Source: Nageia nagi
Lineage: Eukaryota > Pinophyta
NCBI GenBank assembly: GCA_050084985.1
Contig: JBITNC010000001.1
Location: 20,088,001-20,152,000 of the forward strand
Direction: 5' to 3'
DNA: 64,000 bases
The notes beneath the pieces were generated by a model. That model saw nothing but the letters and a program-made list of their open reading frames with translations, was not told the DNA's origin and did not search any database. The translations under genes were made by a program, and so were the position numbers. This document shows, in pieces, positions 1 to 12,999 of the stretch (within the stretch, counting starts at the first letter, position 1; each line of letters begins with the position of its first letter).

Positions 1-139
1 AAGTCCCAAAGGGTATCATTATCAAATTTTTCAAGTGGGTGTAAGAGGCCTTTCTTCATTAAGTCCCTCAAAATAATCCTTGGTGGGATTGGAAATATGT
101 AGTTGGTCTCTTCTAAGGAATTAGATCTTTGTGCCTTTA

Positions 140-1000
140 GAGGAGTCTTGGGTTTATCTGCCATATTAACCTAGTTTTCCTCTTTCTTGGCATATGATTT
201 CCTATTGTCTTTGAAAAAATTGTTAAGTGCATATTAATCTCTCCTATAGATAATAAAGCTTTCTCTTTTTGTACTATTTGTTGAACTAGAGTACTAAATC
301 CAATAGCCTTAGCACTAGGAGCATGCAATTGAAGTAGAGGAATAATACATTCATGAAATATGGCACAAATTTCAAATTCATCTAATTTAACTTGAGTATT
401 TTGCCTAACCTTTTTGAAGCATAAGACATACTTCTCTATGGTTTTATTGCTTGCTTGACAAAGTGTACATAATTCCAATATATTGCCTTGTTCTTTAATA
501 TTATGCTTGTATTGACCCATAAATATATGAACTAAACTTTTGAAGGAATCAATAGACTTACCTAGTAGAGAGTAGAAACACTAAGTAAAATCACCTTTCA
601 AATTGATTGGGAAGAATTTAACCACTAACCTCTCATCCAAATCAAGTTTCAATAAGAATTCCTCTTAAAAGCCAATGAGAAGTTACTTGGGTTCTTGTTT
701 GTTGCTTAACATATTGAATTTGGGGGTCTTGTGATCAAGTGCTAGGGGAAAATTATGGATGTCATCTATCAAGGGTGAAACAAAAATGCCCTCATAGTCA
801 TTTATATTAGATGGTGTGGTATGAGATGAACCTCCTAGATTAGTCAAGCTAGAACATGGATTATTGTTCATAGCAATCTTCCTTTGAAAATATAGAATAT
901 TCATGTTTAAAGCCTAAAGCATGGCTATAAGTTGATCCATATTAATGTCACTAGCATCCTAAAGATAAAAATATATGGCATTGGCATCTTGACCCTAATA
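140..1000 (-). pseudogene. Ty3/gypsy gag remnant, element 1
   Basis: Read on the minus strand, this stretch has the pattern of a plant retrotransposon gag domain. It has a leucine-rich start (EFLLKLDLDERLVVKFFP), then a motif near KGDFT-CFYSLLGKSIDSF, then FMGQYKHNI, and a long charged helix-rich part ending near KEKALLSIGEI. The clearest part is an open frame of 127 codons at 137-520; the rest is interrupted by stops. It lies downstream, in minus-strand sense, of a primer site and LTR at 2,029-2,453, as gag should. Protease and pol would lie beyond the left edge. Family-level identity is inferred from motif spacing only. Confidence 0.6.
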
Positions 1001-2028
1001 AAAAGGGTTAGCACGATCTCACCTATAAGGTAAGATAAATTGAGCAGTTAGGTTCACCAAATTTAATATTAAATAATGTGATTAATGTAAATGGGGTTGA
1101 TTAATACAATATTACTCTACTTTATAAATATTGATGCATATATTAGAAATATGGTAATAATAGGAATACAATAGTTATTACTTATATTTTATATTTATTT
1201 TGTCAATCATAAAATGCACAAAAGATAGAGCATACATTCATTGACAAGTTATACCATTGGCATCCTATAATTGGGACATTGTTGACACCATAAGATAAGT
1301 GAAATTACAAGCATGAACAAGAATGTAGTAATGAGCAAATTAGCAAATAATCAAATTATTAATATACATGTGTAAAGTACTATTTTAATCTATAAATCTT
1401 GCTATTTTGATTCTCTCTATCAAATTTGGGGAAATTCATCTTAGTTTTCTTTGGAAGGATGAAGGTTTGAGGCCTCACATATGCAACTGTTGTGCCTTTT
1501 ATTGAGTATTATGCCCTAAAGATTGTTGAAAGCTTGTACCTAGTGTAGTTTGGGATGAGGTTGGTTATTGCAAACATGATTGTTGTAGAGGTATATGAGC
1601 TATTATTTGTACTTGTAATATATTCAAGTTCATATAATGATATTTAGTGCTAAACCCAATAAGCTTCTCTATCAATTCATTGAATTTGCCATTTATTTCT
1701 TGAAAAGTAGATTTTTCACTCCACCAAGGTAAGCTTGGAGTTACTTAGCCTAATGATATATTTTTTTTAGAGTGGGATCTTGAAATATTTGCTTTGCAAG
1801 TATTTGACTATTTTATAGTTGTTATTTTAGGTAATAAATTTAAGGGTTTTGTGAGATTCTAAAAAAAATAGAGTTTCAACTAGAAAAATAGCAATCTCTA
1901 GGGTTCCACTTCAATGCAACCTTGTAATATGCAAAAATTTGGGTAGAGTTTTAGTTGCAAAAAGGATAAATTCTAGATTTTTCACTCGATGTGATCATAC
2001 AAAAATGCCCATAGATAGCTAAAATCAA
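1001..2028 (-). other. leader of gypsy element 1
   Basis: This is AT-rich sequence between the primer site and the recognisable gag. I see no convincing coding frame. It is probably the untranslated leader plus decayed amino-terminal gag of the minus-strand element. Confidence 0.4.
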
Positions 2029-2041
2029 GGTTATGATACCA
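2029..2041 (-). promoter_or_regulatory. primer-binding site, tRNA-iMet type
   Basis: The minus strand reads TGGTATCATAACC. The first eight bases match the usual complement of the initiator methionine tRNA 3' end (TGGTATCAGAGCC). It directly abuts the LTR and so gives the element's orientation. Confidence 0.7.
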
Positions 2042-2453
2042 TTTTCTAAGAACCTAGCATTACTAAAAGGGGGTTTTATTTTTGAATACCATACTGAAAT
2101 ATGAAACAACCATAAACTCATAATGCATCAAGTAAAGCAATTGGAATAATATACTCATATTAACAACTAGATAATAGAACATAATAACTTTGTTGATAGA
2201 AAAATGAATCACAAGCTTCTTTGAGGGGGCATCCTCCTTATAACTCAAAAACAAAATTGATTTTTCAAGATACTCTCTTTACCCCTCTTCCAAGTATTTA
2301 TATTCCTCCTACCCTAATTGGTGGTTTACATTCAAAATGGTACTTCACCTTACAAAATATGATGGTTCACATTACAAGCCTATACAAGAAAATAATTAAA
2401 TTAACTAAAATATAAATAAGCCTAAGTAAATGTTAGGATATGGGATCTTATCA
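2042..2453 (-). repeat. 5' LTR of gypsy element 1
   Basis: This 412-bp segment lies between the primer site and a decayed terminus. Its reverse complement closely resembles the start of the chromovirus LTR at 14,940: both have GATCCCA-ATCCTAACATTTAC followed by an AT-rich TTTAGTTAATTTAATTA tract. The two LTRs are therefore related. The outer TG terminus has decayed. Confidence 0.6.
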
Positions 2454-2862
2454 TCTAGATTTTATTATAATAGCTTTCCTTATCATATCCCTCAATATAA
2501 TAAATATAATGCTTATGTAGCCATGAGAAGGAATATCTACTCAATAGACTATTTATTTTTATTTACAAAAATTATTTCAATTTTATTCTAATAGACTATT
2601 TCCATTTTGATGTCATAATTTTTCATATTATAGATATTTTTCAATGTTTTATACATCATGTAAACTCATATTTCAATATCTTACAAATAATATGTAAGTT
2701 TTGTATTTCTAATAACTATAAGTACAATATAATGTTCACTTTTGGCACACTCGATGGGATATGAGTAAAACCTAGATCATATGGGAGTGAATAGGCAAGA
2801 TAGATGTGTCTAGTAGCCTATCACCATTACTTTGTAACGTTTATAAGATTTCTCAAACCTTA

Positions 2863-2875
2863 TTGGTGACTCTGC
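2863..2875 (+). promoter_or_regulatory. gypsy-type primer-binding site
   Basis: The sequence TTGGTGACTCTGC matches the primer site often found in plant Tat/Athila-type gypsy elements. It lies about 330 bp before a plus-strand gag remnant and probably marks the end of a 5' LTR lying in roughly 2,454-2,862. The outer boundary of that LTR is not visible. Confidence 0.45.
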
Positions 2876-3189
2876 TATTATACCATTCATTTTCACAAAC
2901 CTTGGCACCTCTAATTCATAGATTCACTAGAAATAGTGCCAAAAAAAAATTTCAATAGCCTAGATTTCAAGAGTTATCACTTCCTTAAATGATGACTAGG
3001 TGAAATATTTTTTGAACTCTATCTCCATAAATTCCTCTAGGATTGGTTCATTTATCAGTTTCATTTGATTTGATCTAGCAAAATCCTTCACCTAACCCAA
3101 CTAGTTCAAATATGCCTTTGTCTTCCCTTGTAAATTTCCTTGATTGGAATAATAATCATCCATTAGTAGTTCCTTCTAATTCCCCTATT

Positions 3190-3790
3190 ATTCCTCAAGT
3201 AACCTTTAAAGGCTTTCCTAAGTATGATGGATCATGAAAAACACCATATGAGCATTAACAAGATGTATCTCACTTAGCATTAAGTTTTCCCATCATAAAT
3301 GAAACTATCATGAGAAGCTTATTATCACATTATTTTGAAGGAAAAATAGCATAGTAATTTAGGACTTTGACTCCCTAATCAATAAACACATGGGGAGATT
3401 TATTACAAGCTCTAATTAAAAGATTTGTTGAAGATGGTGATGATAGTATTTCTATGAGCCTTATAGCTTCTATAAAAAGACATCCTCATAAGTTTGTAGA
3501 TGATTTAAATATTAAATTTGGGAAAACTTGGAAATCTATTCCAATGAGAATCAAACCAACTAATGATTAAGTCATGGTATACTATAGGAGAGCTTTCTAC
3601 CCAAATCTAAATGTCCTAATTGTCATGTCCAAGGAAACTTTCCCAAAAGTTTATCAAATAGCAAAAATTATCAAACACATGTTGGTTTCCTTCAAAAAAA
3701 TGCAACTAAGATCTATCATTACTTTATTTCATAGTTTAACTCCAAAGCAATATTCTACACTAATCCCTCACCCAAGAGTGAGATACTTGT
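3190..3790 (+). pseudogene. Ty3/gypsy gag remnant, element 2
   Basis: The plus-strand frame has a recognisable retrotransposon gag layout: PFKGFPKYDGS, then MRSLLSHYFEGKIA, then a SINTWGDLLQALIKRF helix. FVDDLNIKFGKTWKSIP and YYRRAFYPNLNVL follow. Several in-frame stops interrupt it; 3,574-3,801 is open for 75 codons. It sits downstream of the primer site at 2,863. No zinc knuckle, protease or pol follows, so the element is truncated near 3.8 kb. Confidence 0.6.
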
Positions 3791-4630
3791 TCTATTCTTA
3801 GTCTTGGCTATGGATTACTACCTATGCAATGATTCCTAGGTTCATTAGTTTAGTTTATTTTTCATGTTATTTTCATTTCTTATTTAGTATCATAGATTTT
3901 TATCTCTTTTTTATTACTTTTGACTTTTCTTATATATAAGTTGGCCTATAACCTAAAGATTGAGCAAAAACATCCATGAACACATTGTCCCATCACCTTC
4001 TACTCACTCAAGAATCTTTTTGTTATCAAAGTAGTGGAGAAATTGCCGTACCAAACCTGTAGGTTATATTATTTTGATCAACAAGTACAACATTTGATTT
4101 GTTGACAACTAGGAAAACAAATAGGTATGCAAGTTTTTATAAATTGACTGGTTTGGCATAAATACATTAATTAGTTTGGTAGGTATATGAAACTATGTGA
4201 GATGGTTGATTACTTAGAATAATTGGTTATAAATAACTATATGAACATGCTTTATCATAAACCCTACCTATATCTTAAATATTTAGATACATACAAACTA
4301 ACACATTCAACAAAATGTATGTTAAATTTTTTATCCTTTCTAAAATATTTAATAATTTATCATAATACCAAGTATGCATAATAAATACTTAACTTTATAA
4401 AATATATAATAAACCATATAATGGTATAGTAGAATTAATGAAAATAAACAAAAATAGTGGATATAAAATGGATATTATAAAATCAACATAAATAAGTGAA
4501 GGTATATGAAGTTTGAATATAGAACATTACAATTACATGTATAATGTAGCTAAACGACTAGGATAACATAATGAATAATGGTAAAACAAGACCCAAGCTA
4601 AAGCCACCTAAATAATGGAAGAGCATTCTC
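3791..4630. other. no gene recognised
   Basis: AT-rich sequence. A TATA-like stretch (CTTATATATAAG) lies near 3,930 and could belong to an LTR promoter, but no paired repeat was found. Confidence 0.3.
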
Positions 4631-4639
4631 TAGAAATAA

Positions 4640-5240
4640 AAATCCTTTATTAGAGAAGTAATTAGTGTGATTTTGGAGCCAAACATTTCCCAAGATATGG
4701 TAAGCATTACAATCCCAAAAAGCATTATTGAATCATAAGAAGATGGTTTGAAAATATCTTTGTAGGAAGATTCATTAGGGTTCAACCTCCTCTTGAACTT
4801 ATCCAAAATTGGATGTGTAGAAGATGGAGCACTAAGGGTCCTATCTCCCTTATCATCCTAACTCTTTTATCGTGCTCCCTAAAGAATTCCTAATTTTAAA
4901 TTTCAATTTGAGGAAGACCTTTAAAAAGTAATTAAACTAGGGCCTTGGATTTTAGATAAGAAAGGACTAGTTATCAAGAAGTGGGAGAAGATCTTATCTT
5001 TAAAAATAGGAAATTCTAATCTAATTCCCACTTGGGTTTCTTCAATCAAACTTCATCCATGATGTTGGTACCTAAATTTGATTACAATAGCTGCTAAGGC
5101 AATAGGTACATTAGATATAATTAAGTGAGCAACTTGGATAAACATTAAACTCATAGATGGAAAATTTATTGTTAATTTGAATATAACCAAACTACTAATG
5201 TAATGTTTCATCTTATCCCAACTTTATACAAACCCTAAAA
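4640..5240 (+). pseudogene. DUF4283 gag-like / LINE-associated protein remnant
   Basis: The plus-strand frame contains motifs typical of plant DUF4283 proteins: FQFEEDL, KLGPWILDKKGLVIKKW, then LIPTWVSSIKLHP and ITIAAKAIGTLD. In-frame stops (for example after EEDL and after LHP) make it a pseudogene. DUF4283 domains occur with CCHC knuckles in plant non-LTR retrotransposons and gag-like proteins. No LINE endonuclease or RT follows; the frame fades near the start of the 3-kb repeat at 5,250. Confidence 0.6.
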
Positions 5241-5249
5241 AATCAAACT

Positions 5250-8200
5250 TAATTTGAGCACTCAAATAGTTTTGGAATGGATAAAGGTGATCAACATGAG
5301 CATGTCAATGCTATAAGTTAGTCAGTACCCATGTGGTAGGATTTGGCCAAATCATGATAACATATTTCTAGTGTTCACTTGAATAACCCTCCATCTATTA
5401 GGTTGAATGCCTAACTATGATCCCACCATTACAATCCTCTAACCAATAAACTATGAATGCCAATTTAATCATGATGTTGTGGTTTTCTACTTAGGGATCA
5501 TATCACCTAAGAGAACACTCATATACTAGGTTAGACATCCTCACTCAATGAATAACCCTCCATAATTATAGGTGCAGATAGATTATCCTAAAGTAATCTT
5601 CATATGATTTAGGTTTAACATCATTCCCTTATAGAATATTCATCATACTTATATATGCTTAATTATAGGAGGTTACAAGATATGAATACTAGTAACCCTC
5701 ACCCATTAACTATAGTTTTGTCAACTACTACCCCTATCTGATAACCTATCAAGTTATAGAACACTAGCCTACCCATATCTATTGGATAGGCCCACCATGT
5801 TGTTTGGAATCCACATTTCCATATCTTAGGGATCCATGGATATTAAATTATTATCCTTGAGTGGTTTATTTAGTCTAGTTATTTTACTATCAAAGAGTTA
5901 TAAAAAAGCTTACATAATTCCTTTTTGTCAAAAATAAATAGCAATGAGCTAGTTATAGGTATTTTAGAATTAACAACATATATATTTGCAAGTTCTCTTG
6001 ATAAATATTTCAAAATATTTATCAACTATCACGAAGCATACAATAATCATGTAAACATCATTATTTAAAAATAGTAAATATTGTAAGCATGCATAAAATA
6101 AAAATTAGTTGTAAAGTAATCATCAAGTATGTTATAGTATTCAAAATTGATAGTCCCACATGCATAACTAGACAAAGTGAATCTTACTTTATAAGTACAA
6201 CTTTATGGGAGAATAATAACAAGTCTTGATATAGGTTTCTAAATATGGATACTTCTAGCAAGGGAGTGTCGTGTAGAATAATCCTCAATTAGGGCATAAT
6301 TTTAGATAATAGAATTTTGGTCATTTTCTTATTTCAACATATTATCTATTTCACCATAGACAACATGAAATAAATTTATTCAAAAATCATCATAAACCTA
6401 TCATATCAATATTTTATTGACTTGATTTTTATTGCTTATCCAATAATTATTGCACTAAGTAAGATTCCATTATTTATTAACTTTTTAATACCATCATTAT
6501 TTTCTAGGACTTTACCTTTTTAAGTTTATATTAGTCCCTTAGATGTTTCATAATAATATTTTGGAACCATAGCACACCTTGACTATCTATTGATTGGATC
6601 TTAGGTAATCTATTACCATATCACATATAGATTTGGATTAATATTCATCTATAACTTTTACAATTAATATTCTATTATAATTTTGTATGATAAGATGATC
6701 ATATCTTATGAGATCTCATATATTCTGAGTATATTGTAATCCTATTGATATTATTTCCAAACTATATTTATTTATGAACTTTAGTTCATTTTTACTTTTA
6801 TCTACATTCACAACATACAAATTTACTTAAGGTTTTCACTTCTAACATAGTATATTAATAATTTATCAATACTCTAAATCCATGAATGGTGCTTATTCAA
6901 TCTATCTAAAAAAAAAAAAAAAGATTCTAACTTTGAATACTTTTTAAAGACAATTCATCTCAAGATTGCTTTTTCAAATGATGAAATATGTCATTAATTC
7001 ACTAGATTAGGGATCTATAAATACATCACATTGATTATGACTCGAATCACTAATTAGGATCATACCTAGGCATTTTTCATATCTTAACATATATGAATCA
7101 TAGACCTTACATAACATCTTACAATAGTTAATATCCCTTCATACTTGGGTATCAATTTAGGGTTTTCTTTTATTAACTATGAAATTTATGCATATGATAT
7201 TCATATCCATCTTTGATGAACCTCCAACAACTTTTTCTAGCCATGAGCATGTATCAAACCAAGAGAACTAATACTTTATGGTGTTGAGTACTAGGGATCA
7301 ATTAGAGTTCAATGAGGATTAGGATACAAATTTTATTTTATGAAATGCATATTACCCCTAGATGCACATTCCATCAAAACACTTTCATATTCAACAATTT
7401 TTCTTCCATACCATACAATCTTGAAGAGAATTCTCCATTCTTGATCTCGAGAGGATTTATGTATCATTCTAGGACTACCTTTGTTCCTTGATCATGGATT
7501 CATATTTAATGAAACTAAAAATACTTTTAAATCACTACTCTTCAAACAATCGTAAACTAAACAAAATTCAAATAAATCATTCCAAACTATTTTGATCCAA
7601 AAAATGGTAATCAATACTCTGTTTGTGATCTTAAGAGGATTTAGGTCTTATTTAAAAACTAACTCTCTTCCTCAATCTTGAAGTATTTTAACAATATCAC
7701 ATACAAATATTGAAACTTTGTCTCATTTAAAATAAAATAAATTTTTTTCACCATTTTTTCTAATTAATCATCTCTCACAATACATTAATGATTCCATAAA
7801 ATATTATGGATTATATCCAGCACTTTATTAAAAAAAAATCAAGCTATATAGTACTTTACCAATTTCAAATATAAAATTATGATGAAGGTTAGATTGGTAA
7901 TTAAAATCCACTATATGGTACTAATAAAATGACATTCTCATAGTCAATTAAGTGGTAAAAAAATATACCATAGTTTATTCCAAACAAGAAATAAATACCA
8001 AATCAAAATTAGAATTAAATGCATTCACATTAAAACTAATCTTAAATTATACCTCTTTGAATTGTGTGAAAAGTGGGATTAGAATTTGATTTTGAGAAAC
8101 TAAATTATTATATTAAATATCATTTTACTGACAACTTGATGTCCTTAAGAATCTCTATAAAGTTTAACAAGGTTGAGACTAAAAATTTATTAAATCTATG

Positions 8201-8310
8201 TTATCCATAAAAGAATGATTGACCAGTTATGAGATGACTTACTGTAGTGCTTCACCTATTCTTGACTTCATAAAACCATAAAATTTTAGACCTATTTTTA
8301 TTTTCTATTT
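5250..8310. repeat. long direct repeat, copy 1 (about 3 kb)
   Basis: This copy begins near GGATAAAGGTGATCAACATG. It shares a series of blocks, in the same order and orientation, with 8,320-10,900. The clearest are CATGTCAATGCTA near 5,303, TGGTTTTCTACTTAGGG near 5,482, GTCAACTACTA near 5,720, CCATATCTTAGGGA-CCATGGATA near 5,820 and GGGAGTGT near 6,263. A homologous GATC-AGG-TT block lies near 7,440. No coding frame is recognised. It could be one half of an old tandem duplication or one of a pair of very long LTRs. Confidence 0.5.
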
Positions 8311-8319
8311 AATTTAAAT

Positions 8320-10900
8320 ACTTGAATGGTATAGAAATGGATAAGGCAATCCACATGAATATGTCAATGCTACTAGGTAGTCAACACCCACATGGCAAGA
8401 TTGGTCAAATACAAATTAAGCAACCCTAATAAGAAACCTTTTGGTGTTCACTTCTCAAAGCTCATCCTATTGGAAGATGCAACATAGGTGACCCCCACCA
8501 ATTTTTTCATTAACTATGCAACATACATTCTAGTCATGACATTATGGTTTTCTACTTAGGGTCGTTATCACCCAAGATAATGCTCATCTATAAGGTTATG
8601 AATCTTTCCTTGATGGTAACCATCCAATTGATAGGTACAAATAGATTGACCTAGGAAATCCTTAATATGAAACAATTAAGCATCATCACCTAGTTATTGT
8701 AGTTTTATCAACTACTACTCTCATTTGACAACCTATTGAGGGTATGAGGCACTAGCCTTCCCATATCTATCGACTAATCTCACCATGATGTTCAACATCC
8801 CCATGCCCATATCTTAGGGAGCCATGGATAATAGAATAATATCCTCAAGTGGTTTGTATAGTCTAATAAATTTTTAAGCTTGAATAATATCTTATGGAGC
8901 CATTCCATACTAATGTTCCTATGAATAATTGATCCTAGACCAATTATTAGTTTTCTAGATTTTATGCTTGAATCAAGCAATAGGATGTTCTTACAATATA
9001 GTAAATTGCAAACAAACTACTTTTCATAATATGTTTTATAAACAAAAGAAATAAATTTCTTAAAAATGCATAAGTTTCAAACAAATTTATTCATGAAGCC
9101 ATAAAAGAATATTCAACAATACTTTAATATAAATATCCCATATACATAATGCAGTATAGAGAATATTACTTTATAAGTACATCATATGCTACAAAATAAT
9201 AATAAGCTCTAAGATGCTTATAAAAGAGGCTACTTCGAGAAAGGGAGTGTAGCATAGAGTATAACATACTCAGGGAATATATTTTGGTTTTCATCTAGCA
9301 AACCTACGATAGCAAGGGTTTGACTAATTTTTCTTTCTATATCAGTATCTTAATCATTTTTCAACCCATAGTTTTAGTTTGTTTGTATACTTATCATTTC
9401 TTTTAACCAACTTTGTTTATTAGTCTAAGGTATCATTTAACTTTTATTTTCCTTCTAGGGTTTCAATTTATTGATTAGGTTTCTTTGTAGGATCACATAA
9501 ACACTAATATTTTATTTAAGATTGAGCTATCTTCCAAAAAATTACCATTCTATTCAAATCACTCCAAATTTATGTAGGTAACTAATACCTTTGTCACTTT
9601 GACATTTCATGAATGTCTATTTACTCAAACATAATACCACCATTGCATAATCATTTCCCTTAAATCCTTATATTTATTATCACTAGGAAGATTCTCTTTC
9701 AATATTAAACTATCCATGTTCCATAATATGGTTCCTTAATTCTTAATAGTCATATTATAATTTATTCTAATATTTAGTGTGCATTAACAACCTTTGAGCA
9801 CATTAGGATTTTTGTATCATTTTTTTATTTATCCTTTCAACATATCATTTATTTCAAAATAGTCTTATAAATTTACTAAATCCACTTGTAATCATAAACA
9901 TTGGATGAGATAAAACATACTTAGTTCTTGACTTATCATAAATATATTACAAGCATATCATGGATATAAGGACTATCTACCTTGGTGCATAAATTAGTAC
10001 ATATTTACATTTATTTTCATGTGATTACATAACAATGGGTAGTGGCATGTATCATGATGATAGTAATCCAATGAGACTAATTGTAACGGTAATAGTATAC
10101 ATAAAGTGTTCCATATAACTCCATATGGTATATATATAGTTCATTATCAACTGGAATTACAATTTTAAATCCATGTACAAATACAATATAAAAGGTCTTC
10201 AAATAATCCTTATCCATATAACACATCTTAATGGCATCTACATCTTGATCATTCATCACAAGGATCCAAGATTCATTGGATATAGGTAGTAGGAAAGGTT
10301 TTAAACTTAAATAAAAATTAGGAAAAATTGGTCCAAAATGCATCCTACCCTTGATGCATCACATTTCATTCAATATTTCACATTCAATCAAGAATGTATC
10401 ATATATTTAAACAATACTTTATTCTTTGATCTTAGAAGGTTTTATGCTCTCACTAGAACTACCTCCTTTCCTTCATCATAGAGTATATGTTTTTCCACTT
10501 CGTTTAACCATATTATCGATAATATCAATTATAAATCATTTCAAAAAATACTATCCATAATACATTATACATTCATCAAGAACGAATCCAATAGTAAAAT
10601 TAGACCAAACCCAATATTAAATCATAATGAAAATAACTTATTTCTGATATTTATGCTGTACATCAACTACTTTCCAATCAATAAATTATACTAATTTAAA
10701 AATAATCTTCATATCAGTATTTAATCTTTTCTTACTACTAAAGCTATCCACAAGTTTTAAAATTTGAATTTAACTTTCATTCTCATAATGCATATAGTTT
10801 TCAATCTTGTTATTAAAATACCTGCTTATGAATTATAATCAGATTTGAAGCTTGAAAGAGGGGCGTATATGCTTAAAAATTATAATAGAGTTTCGAAATA
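8320..10900. repeat. long direct repeat, copy 2
   Basis: This is the second, diverged copy of the 3-kb unit, offset by about 3.07 kb at the left end and less further in, so it has net deletions. It starts with GGATAAGGCAATCCACATG. The right limit is uncertain; similarity is last clear around 10,430-10,500. No internal domain or target duplication separates the copies, so the element type is unknown. Confidence 0.45.
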
Positions 10901-12999
10901 CGAGTGTAGGAACTCTTACTTATAGCATACCTCATTTACTTTTTACCATCGGACCTTAAATGGGCTCTATAGTTGGAGACTACGCTTTGATATACTGACT
11001 CAAACCTGTATTACTTCCATTCATAAAGCTTCTGTAATTGACGTAGGGGATTCAGTTAAAAGAAGATGCTAGTTGAGAAAATGAACCATGAGAATATATT
11101 ATAGTCTCACACTAAATGAGTTATCACTGATTTATATGATTCCACTAAACAGAACGATGTCAATATTTGGCTCATCATTTTTTTTTAAATGAAAAACTCG
11201 AATTTAAATAACAGATCAGAAGACGCTCAATCTGAATCGAACGATATGTTGTCAAGATAGTATGGGTGTTGTTCTTCAAGGGTTTATTGTCTCCAAAAAA
11301 ATATTTTATTTTTAAATTAGTGGACCTCCATTCAAGAGTAATATGATTTGTAATCGATAGTAAGAAAAAAAAATGATTTGACACTATTAAATGAGTTGCA
11401 AGTTACACGAATCAACGAATCAGAATCTAGGCTTCATAGTTTTTAGTCAATTACATCCTAGAACTCATCCCTTCTGAAATATATGAGTTAGATTTCTACA
11501 AAGTGGCTTCCCATAGAGGCATTTCAAATTAAATAGTCAGAGAACCTGAACTTGCTATTGAACAGAGTATCATTTGACAACTGCAGTACTAGATGCAAAG
11601 GGTAAAAGGGTGTATAACGATCGATGGTGCACTGATGGAAAGATAATATCTAGAAAGTCATTCAACAATACCATCGATAGGTTGTTTATTGGCCATTTTT
11701 TATAAAATTCAATCAACAAAAATTAAGTGAAAGCAAGAAGTTGAGTTCACTTAAAGGGGAAGTGGGAGAAAATCGAAAAAGTTAAAATTCAATGCTAGAA
11801 AAATCAGAATTTTGATTTAGGTTCCTTAATAAATATCGAAATCTTGATATTTAAAACTAAAAGATATGTATTTTTGTATCATTAAATATTATAATTCTAA
11901 TATTTATCGTGATCTCGATAAATTAAAATCCTTATATATCAGGATCTTGATATTTGAATCTCTAATTTTGCCTTGATTTTAAGCTCGAAAAAGGCTTGGT
12001 GAGCCAACACTTAGCTTTGGACTTGCAAGTATGTGTTCATAGAAATGTAATGAAAAAATATCAACTTCATTTTTGCATCTAATGGAATTTTTGGTAGAAT
12101 ATTTTCATGAAATTAAAACCCATTATAGATTAAAGAGCGTAGATTTCAAATATGCAATTTTTTTACAATTGGATAAGATTTTATATTTTTCTATTATTTT
12201 TTAGTCAAAGTTGTCCATATACTTGAAATATGATGATATCTTATTTTCTTAATAACTTTTTATTTTTTAGGAGTTATGAAAAAACATTATATAGGGACAA
12301 GCTTCAAAGAATTCCCTATAAGATAAAAAAAAATGAAAAAAGTTCAATATTAGGTCAAATTATGTGTGATAGACATGAGAACATTTCGAAAAAAAAATGA
12401 CCAACAAAAAAAATATTCATAAAAAAGTCATGGATATATCTAGGACAAGCTTCAATATCTTCGGTGTCTATTCCTAAAAGGATTTTAAAAAATACCTTGA
12501 TCTTAGTCAAATTATGTGTGACAGACACGTGCATGGTATGGTCCAAAAATGATTTTTTTTAAAAAGAGATTTTTGGTCATCCTATAGAATTTTAAATTCT
12601 ATGATCTTGATATTGAAATCAATTATATATTTGAAGACTAGACTTTAAGCACTACATTTTCATCTTAGTGAACTTTTTCATGATTCTTTATTTAAATGCT
12701 TCAAGTTTTGAGATCAATTATGCCTAAAATTGAAAATCAAGGAAAACACTTCCACTTTTTGATCTTAAAGTGAACCCAACTTTTTGCACCCACCCAATCA
12801 TCCATTATTACTCTCATGGCCTTCATGACAATTTGAATGCCACTATGACTATCTTCCCTCAACACGTTTTAAGATAAGTTACAATGTCTTGAGGAAGATC
12901 ATATCAAAGAAAAGGGGGAGGGGGTAGCTAGGGACATTTTATATAGTTTCAAATTTGGGTACACGAGGAAAGGAGTTTTGCCTATTGAAAAGACTAGTC
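10901..12999. other. no gene recognised
   Basis: This stretch has somewhat more CpG and GC than its neighbours around 10.9-11.7 kb. A short word, TCAAATTATGTGTGA, is repeated at about 12,355 and 12,509, each followed by AGACA. No protein, RNA gene or complete repeat was recognised on either strand. Confidence 0.3.

Noticed and set aside
6900-6930. Poly(A) run as a LINE or SINE tail
   Set aside because: It lies inside the 3-kb repeat with no element head or target duplication nearby.
10077-10343. 88-codon minus-strand ORF
   Set aside because: It lies in copy 2 of the 3-kb repeat. Copy 1 does not appear to keep the frame and no motif is seen.
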